A stretch of DNA of 64,000 bases, taken from positions 1 to 64,000 of the forward strand of contig NZ_JAGGPK010000003.1 in the NCBI RefSeq assembly GCF_018613855.1, written 5' to 3'. Within the stretch, counting starts at the first letter, position 1, and the number at the start of each line of letters is the position of its first letter. The position numbers and the translations under genes are program-made. The stretch comes from Arthrobacter sp. ISL-30 (GTDB lineage Bacteria; Actinomycetota; Actinomycetes; Actinomycetales; Micrococcaceae). Of this stretch, positions 35,400-44,778 are shown one piece after another. The notes beneath the pieces are model-generated. The model was not told the DNA's origin and made no database searches. It was given only the letters and a program-made list of their open reading frames with translations.

Positions 35400-36221
35400 C
35401 TAGCGCTGCCTGCGGTCCCTGAGCCCGGCCGGAGCCGCAAGCATGTTCTCAAGCAGGCGGTCGTACAGCCGGGCCGCATTCTTCGCTGAGTCGCCAGGCC
35501 ACTGGTGGACCGCGTGGGCCGCTCCTTGGATCTGCTGCCAGTTGGCCTGTTCGGGAATCGAGGGTGCCAGAAGAAGATCCCCGAACATAGACTCCATTTC
35601 GGCCAGTCGGAAAGCGTGCTCAGTGGAACCGGAACGCACCCTGTTGGCGACAATGCCGGCCGGTGTGAGGTTCGGTGCGAACTCCTCGCGGAAGAGCTGG
35701 ATGGCCCGCATGGTCCGTTCCGTGCCGGCAACTGAGAAGAGGCCAGGCTCGGCCACGAGGACCACGCGGTCGCTGGCGCTCCAGGCTATACGGGTCAGTC
35801 CGTTGAGGGACGGCGGGCAGTCTACCAGCACGAGTTCATAACCCTTGGCGTCTGCCAGCACAGCAGACAAGCGGCGAAGGTCGCGCCTGCCGAGATCAGG
35901 CCGATCATAGATTCCCGTGTAGGCGGACCCGACAGCAACGTCCAGGACGGGGCGCCCGTGGCCATTGACCGCAGCTGTATTCACCCAGCCGCTGCTGAGG
36001 ACGTTTTCGGAGAGTTTCGCCTTTCGGGGGGCCTTCAGCATGCGGCCTATATCGAGCTGGTCGCCTGACTGCACACCCAGTGCGGTGGTGGCATCGGCAT
36101 GCGGATCAAGGTCCACCACCAATGTCGGAATTCCCGCCGCCAGGGCCGCAGAGGCCAGTCCTGTTGTTACCGATGTCTTTCCGACACCGCCTTTGAGGCT
36201 GCTGATGCTGACTACTTGCAC
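35400..36221 (-). CDS. Orphan ParA/MinD-family ATPase
   Basis: A 273-residue ParA-type ATPase with Walker A SLKGGVGKTSVTTGLASAAL, A-prime LVVDLDPHADATTALGV and Walker B LVLVDCPPSLNGLTRIAW. No ParB or other partner adjoins it. GTG 36221 is preferred because it begins the conserved MQVVSISSLKGG strand; the TTG at 36233 is possible. Positioned between the MerR island and pyc, it may position a cell-surface or division component, but this is inference. Confidence 0.88.
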   Translation of the reverse strand: MQVVSISSLKGGVGKTSVTTGLASAALAAGIPTLVVDLDPHADATTALGVQSGDQLDIGRMLKAPRKAKLSENVLSSGWVNTAAVNGHGRPVLDVAVGSAYTGIYDRPDLGRRDLRRLSAVLADAKGYELVLVDCPPSLNGLTRIAWSASDRVVLVAEPGLFSVAGTERTMRAIQLFREEFAPNLTPAGIVANRVRSGSTEHAFRLAEMESMFGDLLLAPSIPEQANWQQIQGAAHAVHQWPGDSAKNAARLYDRLLENMLAAPAGLRDRRQR

Positions 36222-36524
36222 TTGAAAACCCAAAACCTAACGCCGGTTGCCGTGTATTGCGGTACTCGATGCCTGGCCGCTGCTCAGGCACGGGGCCTCT
36301 CCGCCGCCCTTCAACATCATATGTTGACCTGGCGGCGAAACCTGCCTCATCCGGCCGTGGCCCCGGTGCTGACGCCAATCTTCAGGGCGCGAAGCTCAAT
36401 CCTGAAAGTACACTGGACATGACATCCCAATCTGTGACGGTAGCCACAATGATTTGTATTTGATGCGAGCTGTCTTACACACTGTGACCACCTACCGATA
36501 CACCCGCAATGATGCAGGAGAAGT
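36222..36524. other. Divergent intergenic region between ParA and pyc
   Basis: About 300 bases without a gene. It holds a 7-3-7 inverted repeat (TCAACAT-CAT-ATGTTGA) at 36311-36327 and a CRP-like TGTGA-CGGTAG-CCACA at 36433-36448. No firm -35/-10 pair is visible for either gene. Confidence 0.5.
36433..36448. promoter_or_regulatory. CRP/GlxR-like site upstream of pyc
   Basis: TGTGA-CGGTAG-CCACA, 9 of 10 conserved positions of TGTGA-N6-TCACA. It lies about 80 bases before the pyc start. Confidence 0.35.
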
Positions 36525-39500
36525 ATGTTTTCCAAGATTCTGGTGGCCAACCGCGGCGAAATCGCGATCAGGGCCTTCCGTGCCAGCTATGAGCTAGGCG
36601 CTAAGACCGTTGCCGTTTTTCCGCATGAGGACCGTAACTCGATCCACCGCCAGAAGGCAGATGAGGCGTATCTGATCGGCGAGGAAGGCCATCCAGTCCG
36701 TGCGTACCTCAACGTGGATGAGGTTGTCCGTGTCGCCAAGGAGTCCGGGGCAGACGCCATCTACCCCGGCTACGGCTTCCTTTCGGAGAACCCGGACCTG
36801 GCGCGAGCGGCCAAGGCGGCCGGAATTACCTTCGTGGGTCCTCCCGCCGAAGTCCTTGAGCTTGCCGGAAACAAGGTGGCTGCCCTCGAAGCTGCCCGCA
36901 CGGCCGGGGTTCCGGTCCTGAAGTCCAGCGCGCCGTCGAAAGACCTGGATGAGCTGATTGCCGCCGCGGATGAGATCGGATTCCCGATCTTTGCCAAGGC
37001 CGTGGCTGGCGGCGGTGGCCGTGGCATGCGCCGGGTGGATACCCGCGAGGCACTGCCGGAGGCCCTGCAGGCCGCCATGCGCGAAGCGGACGCCGCCTTC
37101 GGCGATCCCACCATGTTCCTGGAGCAGGCAGTCCTTCGTCCCCGGCACATCGAGGTCCAGATCCTCGCTGATGCAGAGGGCAACGTAATTCACCTGTTCG
37201 AGCGTGACTGTTCCATCCAGCGGCGCCATCAGAAGGTCGTGGAGATCGCGCCTGCGCCGAACCTTGACGAAGGCATCCGGCAGGCCCTGTTCCGCGACGC
37301 CGTAAAGTTCGCCAAGGCGCTGAACTACGTCAATGCCGGCACAGTAGAGTTCCTCGTGGACACGGTCGGTGAACGGGCCGGGCAACATGTGTTCATTGAA
37401 ATGAACCCGCGCATTCAGGTGGAGCACACCGTAACGGAGGAAGTGACCGACGTCGACCTCGTGCAGGCCCAGCTGCGTATCGCCTCGGGCGAGACCCTTG
37501 CGGATCTTGGGCTCAGCCAGGACTCGGTTTTCGTGAAGGGCGCGGCCCTTCAGTGCCGGATCACCACGGAAGATCCCGCCAACGGCTTCCGGCCAGACGT
37601 CGGAAAGATCACCGGCTACCGCTCGGCCGGCGGTGCCGGAGTGCGGCTCGACGGCGGTACGGTCTACTCGGGTGCCGAGATCAGCCCCCACTTTGACTCC
37701 ATGCTGGTCAAGCTGACATGCCGTGGACGCGACTATCCTGCCGCCGTCGCCCGTGCCCGCCGCGCCCTGGCAGAGTTCCGTATCCGTGGTGTCTCCACCA
37801 ACATCTCCTTCCTGCAGGCCGTGCTGGACGACGAGGACTTCGTGGCCGGCAACGTGGCCACCTCCTTCATCGATGAACGGCCCGAGCTGCTGAAGTCACG
37901 CGTCTCCGCAGACCGCGGCACCAAACTCCTCACCTGGCTTGCCGACGTCACCGTCAACAAGCCGAACGGCGAGCTCAAGGTCCTGTCCGATCCCGCCGCC
38001 AAGCTGCCCGCCGTAGACGGCGCGCTTGCTCCCGCAGGATCCAGGCAGAAGCTGCTTGAACTAGGTCCCGAGGGATTCGCCAAGGCGCTGCGTGAGCAGA
38101 ATGCCGTCGCCGTCACGGACACCACCTTCCGGGATGCCCACCAGTCCCTCCTGGCCACCCGCGTCCGTACCCGCGACCTCGTTGCCGCGGGCCCGGCCGT
38201 GTCATCGCTCATGCCGCAGTTGCTCTCCGTAGAGGCGTGGGGCGGTGCCACTTACGACGTCGCCCTCCGGTTCCTCGGCGAGGACCCTTGGGACCGCCTT
38301 GCGGCCCTGCGCAAGGCCCTGCCGAACATCTGCCTGCAAATGCTGCTGCGTGGACGCAACACCGTGGGCTACACACCGTACCCGGAGGAGGTCACCGAGG
38401 CGTTCGTGAATGAAGCGGCCGCAACGGGAATCGACATCTTCCGCATCTTCGACGCCCTGAACGACGTCAACCAGATGGCACCGGCTATCCGGGCTGTCCG
38501 GGCAACGGGTACCGCCGTCGCCGAGGTTGCCCTCTGCTACACCGGCGACATGCTGGACCCGGAGGAAAAGCTCTACACGCTGGACTACTACCTGGAGTTG
38601 GCGCAGAAGATCGTCGACGCCGGTGCCCACATCCTGGCCATCAAGGACATGGCAGGCCTGCTTCGGCCGGCGGCCGCAGCCAAGCTGGTCGGTGCCCTGC
38701 GCGAGCGGTTCGACCTGCCGGTCCACCTCCACACGCACGATACCGCGGGCGGCCAACTGGCAACGCTCCTGGCCGCCGTGGATGCCGGAGTCGACGCCGT
38801 CGACGTCGCTGCTGCCTCGCTGGCCGGAACCACCAGCCAGCCTTCAGCCTCCGCACTAGTCGCCGCGCTGGCCCACACTCCCCGGGAAACCGGGCTGAGC
38901 CTGGCCAACGTAAGCGCCATGGAGCCCTACTGGGAAGCGGTGCGCCGTGTCTACGCCCCCTTTGAGTCGGGGCTGCCAGGCCCGACAGGCCGCGTATACC
39001 AGCACGAGATTCCGGGCGGACAGTTGTCCAACCTCCGCCAGCAGGCCATGGCCCTCGGCCTGGGCGAGCGCTTCGAGGCGATCGAGGACATGTACACCGC
39101 CGCGGACCGGATCCTCGGCCACCTGGTCAAGGTGACGCCGTCGTCCAAGGTGGTGGGTGACCTGGCCCTGCACCTCGTGGGACTCAACGCTGATCCCGCC
39201 GATTTCAATGAGAACCCGCAGAACTATGACATTCCGGATTCTGTTATCGGCTTCCTCTCCGGCGAACTGGGAGATCCTCCCGGAGGATGGCCGGAGCCGT
39301 TCCGTACGAAGGCGCTTCAGGGCCGGAGCGTCAAGGTTCGCGACGTCGAACTGAGTGCGGAGGATAGCGCTGCGCTCAAGGCAGACTCCAAGACGCGCCA
39401 GCAGACCCTGAACAGGCTCCTCTTCGAAGGGCCGACCAAGGATTACCTGAGGAGCGTCGAAACGTACGGCAACCTCTCCGTCTTGGATACTCGCGACTAC

Positions 39501-39920
39501 CTGTACGGCTTCCAGCGCGGCGAAGAGCACGTGATCACACTGGAGAAGGGCGTCCGGCTCATCGCGTCCCTTGAAGCGGTGTCTGAGCCTGACGAGAAGG
39601 GCATGCGCACAGTGATGTGTACGCTCAACGGCCAGTCACGTCCCGTCGTCGTACGCGACCGCTCCGTGGTCAGCAACGTCAAGGCCGCCGAGAAGGCTGA
39701 TCCTTCGAAGCCCGGGCATGTCGCAGCCCCGTTTGCCGGAGCCGTGACCGTAACCGTCAAGGCTGGCGATGTGGTCAAGGCCGGTGACACTGTAGCCACT
39801 ATCGAGGCGATGAAGATGGAAGCGTCCATCACGACGCCGGTCGCCGGCACTGTATCCAGGCTCGCCATCTCTGCCGTGGAGCAGGTGCAGGGCGGCGATC
39901 TGCTGCTCGTCGTTGAGTGA
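36525..39920 (+). CDS. pyc: Pyruvate carboxylase
   Basis: A 1131-residue biotin enzyme that carboxylates pyruvate to oxaloacetate. The biotin carboxylase part has KAVAGGGGRGMR and EMNPRIQVEHTVTEEV; the carboxyltransferase part has DTTFRDAHQSLLATRVRT and the metal-binding HLHTHDT. The C-terminal carrier has EAMKMEA with biotinyl Lys at residue 1097. The full length is normal for the single-chain form. AGGAG lies before ATG. It anaplerotically feeds the TCA cycle, opposite in direction to gluconeogenic use of the C4-dicarboxylates imported by dctA. Confidence 0.97.
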   Translation: MFSKILVANRGEIAIRAFRASYELGAKTVAVFPHEDRNSIHRQKADEAYLIGEEGHPVRAYLNVDEVVRVAKESGADAIYPGYGFLSENPDLARAAKAAGITFVGPPAEVLELAGNKVAALEAARTAGVPVLKSSAPSKDLDELIAAADEIGFPIFAKAVAGGGGRGMRRVDTREALPEALQAAMREADAAFGDPTMFLEQAVLRPRHIEVQILADAEGNVIHLFERDCSIQRRHQKVVEIAPAPNLDEGIRQALFRDAVKFAKALNYVNAGTVEFLVDTVGERAGQHVFIEMNPRIQVEHTVTEEVTDVDLVQAQLRIASGETLADLGLSQDSVFVKGAALQCRITTEDPANGFRPDVGKITGYRSAGGAGVRLDGGTVYSGAEISPHFDSMLVKLTCRGRDYPAAVARARRALAEFRIRGVSTNISFLQAVLDDEDFVAGNVATSFIDERPELLKSRVSADRGTKLLTWLADVTVNKPNGELKVLSDPAAKLPAVDGALAPAGSRQKLLELGPEGFAKALREQNAVAVTDTTFRDAHQSLLATRVRTRDLVAAGPAVSSLMPQLLSVEAWGGATYDVALRFLGEDPWDRLAALRKALPNICLQMLLRGRNTVGYTPYPEEVTEAFVNEAAATGIDIFRIFDALNDVNQMAPAIRAVRATGTAVAEVALCYTGDMLDPEEKLYTLDYYLELAQKIVDAGAHILAIKDMAGLLRPAAAAKLVGALRERFDLPVHLHTHDTAGGQLATLLAAVDAGVDAVDVAAASLAGTTSQPSASALVAALAHTPRETGLSLANVSAMEPYWEAVRRVYAPFESGLPGPTGRVYQHEIPGGQLSNLRQQAMALGLGERFEAIEDMYTAADRILGHLVKVTPSSKVVGDLALHLVGLNADPADFNENPQNYDIPDSVIGFLSGELGDPPGGWPEPFRTKALQGRSVKVRDVELSAEDSAALKADSKTRQQTLNRLLFEGPTKDYLRSVETYGNLSVLDTRDYLYGFQRGEEHVITLEKGVRLIASLEAVSEPDEKGMRTVMCTLNGQSRPVVVRDRSVVSNVKAAEKADPSKPGHVAAPFAGAVTVTVKAGDVVKAGDTVATIEAMKMEASITTPVAGTVSRLAISAVEQVQGGDLLLVVE

Positions 39921-39959
39921 TCGAAATATTCAGTAGCCGGCTCCCAGCCGGCGGATGAG

Positions 39960-39991
39960 AAAGGGCCTCGGGCGATTGCCCGAGGCCCTTT
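39960..39991. terminator. Bidirectional terminator after pyc
   Basis: A 14-bp perfect stem (aaagggcctcgggc with gcccgaggcccttt) and GATT loop, between the convergent pyc and acyl-CoA ligase genes. The A and T ends of the stem suit either direction. Confidence 0.85.
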
Positions 39992-40020
39992 GTCGTACGC
40001 CAGTTGTCAGACGCTTGGCG

Positions 40021-41859
40021 TTACGCGCCGGCCGTCTGCGCGCCTGGTTGGGGGGCTCGCGGCGCAGAATACATTTCGTCGATCACCGTGTTGAAGTCCT
40101 TCATGACCTGGGCCCGCTTGACCTTCATGGACGGAGTCAGGTGACCCGAAGCTTCAGTGAAGTCGGAAGTGACGATCCGGAAGGACTTGATGGCTTCAGC
40201 CTGCGATACTGACTGGTTGGCTTTGCTGATGAGCTCCTGGACCGCTGCCTTGACGACGGGGCTTTCCGCGGCTTCCTCAAGAGAGGTTGAGCCCGGAAGT
40301 CCGTGCCGTTCGAGCCAGCCTGGCAGGGCCTCCTCGTCCAAGGTGACCAACGCGCCGATAAACGGCCGGTTGTCTCCGACCACGAGCACCTGGGAGACCA
40401 GGGCATCGGCACGGATCTGGTCCTCCAGCTGTGCGGGCACGACGTTCTTGCCGCCCGCCGTGACGATGATTTCCTTTTTGCGCCCGGTGATCTTCAGGAA
40501 CCCCTGGTCATCGAGCTCGCCGATATCCCCGGTACGGAACCAGCCGTCGTCGAACGTCTCGGCGGCGAGGTCTTCACGACGGTAGTAGCCCCGCATGACG
40601 CAGACGCCCTTGACGAGGATTTCACCGTCGTCGGCGATCCTCACCGAGTTGCCGGGAAGCGGCCTGCCCACGGTTCCGATCTTGATCAGCGACGGGGTGT
40701 TCACAGAGACCGGAGCGGTAGTTTCGGTCAGGCCGTAGCCTTCGAGGATCTGGAGGCCAATGCCCTGGAAGAAGTGGCCCAGCCGCTCACCCAGCGGCCC
40801 TCCGCCTGATACAGCGTGGGAAACATGGCCGCCCATGGCGTGGCGGAGCTTGCCGTACACAAGCTTGTCGAACAGGGCATGCCTGAGTTTCAGTCCCAAG
40901 CCAATGGACCCCGATTGGCATGCCTTGGAGAACTCGATGGCGGTGTCAACTGCCTTGTGGAAGATCGCTCCCTTCCCGCTGTCCTCAGCCTTGGTCAGGG
41001 CCGAGTTGTAGACCTTCTCGAACACGCGCGGTACGGCCAGGATGAAGGTGGGCTGGAAGCTTTGGAGGTCGGGCAGGAGGTGCTTGATATCCGGAGTATG
41101 TGCAACCTGGGCGCCAGCGGCTACAGCCAGGACCGAGATGAACCTGGCAAAGACATGTGCCATCGGCAGGAACATGATGGTCTTGGAGTTCTCGTTCACG
41201 ACGTCGCCGATGATCGCCAGGGCATTTTCGGACAGCTCCACGAAATTCCCGTGCGTCAGTTCGCAGCCCTTGGGGCGTCCGGTGGTGCCTGAGGTGTAGA
41301 TGATCGTGGCGACGTCCGAGAGACCGGCTGAACTACGGCGCGCCTCGAGTTCGTCGTCACTGACGCCCTCGCCGGCCTCGCGGAGGACATCCAGCCCTCC
41401 ACTCTCCAGTTGCCAGACATTGCTCACCGCTTCCAGGCCTTGTGCCGCGATGGCCTGCCGGATGACGTCTTCGTGGTGAGCCGCTTCACCGAAGGCCGCA
41501 ACCGCGCCCGAGTCTCCCAGGTTCCAGGCTACCTGTGAGGGTGAAGATGTCTCATAGATGGGAACAGACACGCCTCCGGCGAACCAGATGGCAAAATCCA
41601 CCAGTGCCCACTCGTAGCGGGTCCTGGACATGATGCCCACCCTGTCGCCAAGGCCTACCCCGCTTGCGATCAGCCCCTTGGCCAGCGCCTTCACATCGGT
41701 GAGGAAATTGGTAGCCCTGATGGGCTGCCAGGTCCCGGAGGCGTCAAGGGTGGAGAACACCGCCGGGTTGGACGGCTTGGCTGCCTGCCGGATGACAAGG
41801 TCGGTGATGTTCGTTTCGGGGGAAACGGTGACGAGGGGCGGAACAGAGAATTCACGCAC
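40021..41859 (-). CDS. Long-chain acyl-CoA ligase (AMP-forming)
   Basis: A 612-residue ANL-superfamily enzyme activating fatty acids to acyl-CoA via acyl-AMP. Motifs: YTSGTTGRPKGCELTHGN (P-loop), GYGLTETTAP, WFRTGDIGELDDQGFLKITGRKKEIIVTAGGKNVVP with the catalytic hinge. It resembles the FadD15-like branch. The start is GTG with AAGGAG. A C-terminal SMKVKRAQVMKDFNTVIDEMY precedes an Ala/Pro-rich tail. Palindromes upstream may bind a TetR- or GntR-type repressor not coded nearby. Confidence 0.92.
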   Translation of the reverse strand: MREFSVPPLVTVSPETNITDLVIRQAAKPSNPAVFSTLDASGTWQPIRATNFLTDVKALAKGLIASGVGLGDRVGIMSRTRYEWALVDFAIWFAGGVSVPIYETSSPSQVAWNLGDSGAVAAFGEAAHHEDVIRQAIAAQGLEAVSNVWQLESGGLDVLREAGEGVSDDELEARRSSAGLSDVATIIYTSGTTGRPKGCELTHGNFVELSENALAIIGDVVNENSKTIMFLPMAHVFARFISVLAVAAGAQVAHTPDIKHLLPDLQSFQPTFILAVPRVFEKVYNSALTKAEDSGKGAIFHKAVDTAIEFSKACQSGSIGLGLKLRHALFDKLVYGKLRHAMGGHVSHAVSGGGPLGERLGHFFQGIGLQILEGYGLTETTAPVSVNTPSLIKIGTVGRPLPGNSVRIADDGEILVKGVCVMRGYYRREDLAAETFDDGWFRTGDIGELDDQGFLKITGRKKEIIVTAGGKNVVPAQLEDQIRADALVSQVLVVGDNRPFIGALVTLDEEALPGWLERHGLPGSTSLEEAAESPVVKAAVQELISKANQSVSQAEAIKSFRIVTSDFTEASGHLTPSMKVKRAQVMKDFNTVIDEMYSAPRAPQPGAQTAGA

Positions 41860-41918
41860 GATAGCTCCTTTGATATCAACAGACCTTTACGGGGCTGCTC
41901 TAACTCTAATACCCCGTG

Positions 41919-41956
41919 TCAGATCTGATGTGGCGTAGTTCACCTACTGGCGAGTA
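41919..41956. promoter_or_regulatory. Two palindromes between the acyl-CoA ligase and ROK genes
   Basis: TCAGATCTGA at 41919-41928 and TACT-GGCG-AGTA at 41945-41956. The second has the form of TetR-family operators (TTACTNNNNAGTAA-like). Confidence 0.35.
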
Positions 41957-42053
41957 ACTTTACGATGAACCTCGATCCCATGCCACTCGGGGTGCCGTTT
42001 GGACATGCTGCCGGCAGCTCGCATTCGCTGCGATACAGCCCCAGGGAAACCAA

Positions 42054-42059
42054 TAGGAT
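42054..42059 (+). promoter_or_regulatory. Candidate -10 (TAGGAT) for leaderless ROK gene
   Basis: TAGGAT followed by 7 nt and ATG 42067. There is no good -35 (cgatac at the right distance). Confidence 0.45.
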
Positions 42060-42066
42060 GGCTTTC

Positions 42067-43257
42067 ATGAGCCACTCTTCCGCTGATGAGCCGTCCGCCA
42101 CTGAACAGGCCTCATGGCGGAAGACAGCCGCAGCGCTGAAGGCCCTGCGGTCGGAAGGGCGACGAGCTGGACGGCCCGGCGCGTTAGGGCAGGGCTGGGC
42201 AGGCCGCGACTGGCCAAGTCAGGGATGGGCACGTCGCGGGTGGACGTCCCAAGGCCTGGTCGGGCGACGCAAGGACGGCAGGCTACATCTTGGTCGCAGG
42301 GGCCTGGCCATCGGGGTCGACATCGGCGGCACAAAGGTGGCAGCGGGTGTTGTCGACGCGGAGGGCAGGGTCCTTCGTGAAGCCCGGCGGCTGACTCCTG
42401 GAAGCAACCCGCGGGCAGTGGAGCACGTGATTGTGGAACTCGTGCGGGAGTTGAGCGAGGAGCATCGCATTGGCTCCGTGGGAATCGGCGCGGCCGGCTG
42501 GATGGACCTCGACGGCGGAACCGTCCTCTTCAGTCCACATCTGGCCTGGCGAAATGAGCCGCTCCGCGCGAACCTTCAACGGCTTCTCAGGCGGCCGGTC
42601 CTCTTGACGAACGACGCCGACGCCGCCGCGTGGGCGGAGTGGCGATTTGGAGCAGGCCACGGCGAGAGTCGGCTCGTGTGCATCACCCTCGGCACCGGCA
42701 TCGGCGGCGCCATGGTGATGGACGGGCGGGTAGAACGCGGGCGCTTCGGCGTGGCCGGGGAGTTCGGACACCAGATAATTGTTCCCGGAGGCCACCGCTG
42801 CGAGTGCGGAAACCGCGGCTGCTGGGAACAGTATGCTTCCGGCAATGCCCTCGGACGTGAAGCCAGGGAGCTCGCCCGCGCCAATTCTCCCGTAGCCCAG
42901 GAACTGCTCAAGGCAGTGGATGGCGACGCAGAAACCATCACTGGCATCACAGTAACCGAGCTGGCCCAGGCCGGTGATCCGGCGTCGAAGGAACTCCTCG
43001 AGGACGTAGGGGAGTGGCTGGGACTGGGACTGGCCAACCTGGCTGCGGCGCTCGACCCGGGAACTTTCGTGATCGGCGGAGGATTATGCGACGCAGGCGA
43101 ACTCCTGGTCGCGCCGGCCCGAAAGTCCTTCGCTCGCAACCTCACAGGGCGCGGCTTTCGGCCAGCCGCCAGCATCACCCTTGCCGCACTGGGGCCCAGG
43201 GCGGGCATGATCGGTGCGGCGGATCTTTCCCGCGTCAGTCGCCGGGTTCATAGCTGA
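42067..43257 (+). CDS. ROK-family glucokinase
   Basis: A 396-residue sugar kinase of the ROK family, probably ATP-dependent glucokinase. The phosphate motif is AIGVDIGGTKVAAGVV, GTGIGGAMVMDG carries the active-site region and GHRCECGNRGCWEQYASG is the zinc motif CXCGXXGCXE of ROK proteins. Residues 1-78 are unusual: a basic, Trp-rich stretch with repeats such as QGWAGRDWPSQGW. The kinase fold starts only at about residue 80. The start is the ATG at 42067 (ATG 42058 is possible), but a start nearer the fold cannot be excluded. Confidence 0.88.
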   Translation: MSHSSADEPSATEQASWRKTAAALKALRSEGRRAGRPGALGQGWAGRDWPSQGWARRGWTSQGLVGRRKDGRLHLGRRGLAIGVDIGGTKVAAGVVDAEGRVLREARRLTPGSNPRAVEHVIVELVRELSEEHRIGSVGIGAAGWMDLDGGTVLFSPHLAWRNEPLRANLQRLLRRPVLLTNDADAAAWAEWRFGAGHGESRLVCITLGTGIGGAMVMDGRVERGRFGVAGEFGHQIIVPGGHRCECGNRGCWEQYASGNALGREARELARANSPVAQELLKAVDGDAETITGITVTELAQAGDPASKELLEDVGEWLGLGLANLAAALDPGTFVIGGGLCDAGELLVAPARKSFARNLTGRGFRPAASITLAALGPRAGMIGAADLSRVSRRVHS

Positions 43258-43288
43258 ACTGGGTAAGGGCGCGGGCGGCTGAAACGCG

Positions 43289-43948
43289 TCAGACGCGGGC
43301 GCCGTCGTCGTTCTCGTCCTTCTCCTGCGGAAGCCTCATAATCAGGTAGACCACCGACGCTACGAAAATAGCCACGATTCCAAGGATCACCATCAGCGGG
43401 GCCGTGCGCCAAAACATCACAGCCAGTAGCAGGGAGATCGGTCCGCCCACGGCACCAAGCCAGGCCAGGACCATCATCGGCTCGGCTCCGGCGAGGCTGG
43501 GAGGCTCATCCGGGACGAATCCGCCGTCGTCCTCTACTTCATAATCCCTCGGCCCGTCAGGTGATCCATCCTGTCCGTGTCCCGCCTCCAAATCCTCGCC
43601 GCGCTCGCGGGCAGACTTCTCAACCGGAGCTGAACCGGCCAGTCCCAACGGATCGAAATCGCCGAACAGGCTCTTGGTTCCCTTCTCGGGTTCAGGCGGA
43701 ATGGCAGTGGGCGACTGCGCGCTTGGAGGCTGGGAACCGGGAGGCTGAGGACTTGGAGGCTGGGAACCGGGAGGCTGAGGACTTGGAGGCTGCGAACCCG
43801 GCGACTGGGGGCTTGGAGATTGCGGCCCTGCAGTCTCCTGCCGGGTGTCGGACGAGGTTGCCTGCAGCCGCGAGACAAGGTCCAGCCACACCGCGTCGTC
43901 GTCGCGGTTCGCGCTTTGATCCGGCGAGTTGGAATCGGGTCGGTTCAT
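43289..43948 (-). CDS. Pro-rich repeat membrane protein
   Basis: A 219-residue protein. Residues about 50-85 are Pro/Gly/Ser/Gln repeats (QPPSPQPPGS units), a charged middle follows, and two transmembrane helices lie at about 157-179 and 184-205. A short acidic tail ends it. Its start overlaps the esterase stop (ATGA), so it is the last gene of a three-gene operon. No family is recognised. Confidence 0.8.
   Translation of the reverse strand: MNRPDSNSPDQSANRDDDAVWLDLVSRLQATSSDTRQETAGPQSPSPQSPGSQPPSPQPPGSQPPSPQPPGSQPPSAQSPTAIPPEPEKGTKSLFGDFDPLGLAGSAPVEKSARERGEDLEAGHGQDGSPDGPRDYEVEDDGGFVPDEPPSLAGAEPMMVLAWLGAVGGPISLLLAVMFWRTAPLMVILGIVAIFVASVVYLIMRLPQEKDENDDGARV
43722..43817 (-). repeat. 30-bp tandem repeat encoding QPPSPQPPGS
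   Basis: About three copies of a 30-bp unit (cttggaggctgggaaccggg core on the + strand). The unit length keeps the reading frame, so copy number could vary between strains without breaking the protein. Confidence 0.8.
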
Positions 43949-44778
43949 TGGCTCTGTCCTTGGCTCGTCTTCTCCCCAGTGGAAACCGCAGGCGCGCCTG
44001 GGTCATTCCCGGGGTCATGTCCCGTCCCTGCAATTGTGCGCCGAATGAATCGAACGGACTCGGCAAAGATTTCCGGTGCATCGTGATCCAGCGTAGCCAC
44101 ATGGTAGCTGTTGGCCAGGGATGTTACTTCCAGCTCGGCGCCCGTAAGCCTCCTGATCAGCAGTGCCATGCTGGCGTCCGAGATGACGTGGTCCACCGAC
44201 GAGCGAAACACCCTGACCGGTGCCGTGATCCGAGGCAGCAACCGGGCCGTGTCCCGGTAGAGCCGGGCCAGTTCGTGGGCGGCTGCCACAGGGGTCCTGA
44301 GATAGGCGCCCTCGTCCTGGCCGGGTTTGAGGATGTCGTTCCCGATGGCCGGCGTCGACTTCAGAACGTACTTCAAGGCGCCGACGATCCGGGAGCGGGG
44401 ATCATCGATCAGAAGGCCAGGGTTGACGATGATCGCGCCTGCCACGGGACGCGTCGCCGCCAGGCGCAGGGCCAGAGTAGCTCCCATGGAGAGACCGGCC
44501 ACAAAGACGAAGTCGCACTCGGCGTCGAGCTCCCGGAAGGCCTGGTCAACAGCGGCATGCCACTCCTGCCAATGTCTCGTGGCCATGTCCTGCCACGTGG
44601 TCCCGTGGCCCGGCAGGAGCGGCAATCGCACCGCGAAGCCCTCCTGGGCGAACGACTCGGCCCACGGCCGGACACTTCGCGGGCTGCCAGTGAAGCCATG
44701 GGAAACTACCACTCCGATGCTTGGACCCTCGCCTGTGAAGGGGCTGCTGAAGGGCAGGGAATCAGGTGCGCTGGTCAT
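43945..44778 (-). CDS. Alpha/beta hydrolase (carboxylesterase), second copy
   Basis: A 277-residue alpha/beta hydrolase of the Est30-like carboxylesterase group. The nucleophile is Ser97 in AGLSMGA; the oxyanion segment VVVSHGFTGSPRSVRPWAE and the end SSVDHVISD with NSYHVATLDHD provide Asp and His. It starts with an ATGA overlap on the stop of the next gene upstream, a paralog. The natural substrate is unknown; short acyl esters or lipid-like acyl groups are plausible given plsC nearby. Confidence 0.9.
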   Translation of the reverse strand: MTSAPDSLPFSSPFTGEGPSIGVVVSHGFTGSPRSVRPWAESFAQEGFAVRLPLLPGHGTTWQDMATRHWQEWHAAVDQAFRELDAECDFVFVAGLSMGATLALRLAATRPVAGAIIVNPGLLIDDPRSRIVGALKYVLKSTPAIGNDILKPGQDEGAYLRTPVAAAHELARLYRDTARLLPRITAPVRVFRSSVDHVISDASMALLIRRLTGAELEVTSLANSYHVATLDHDAPEIFAESVRFIRRTIAGTGHDPGNDPGAPAVSTGEKTSQGQSQ

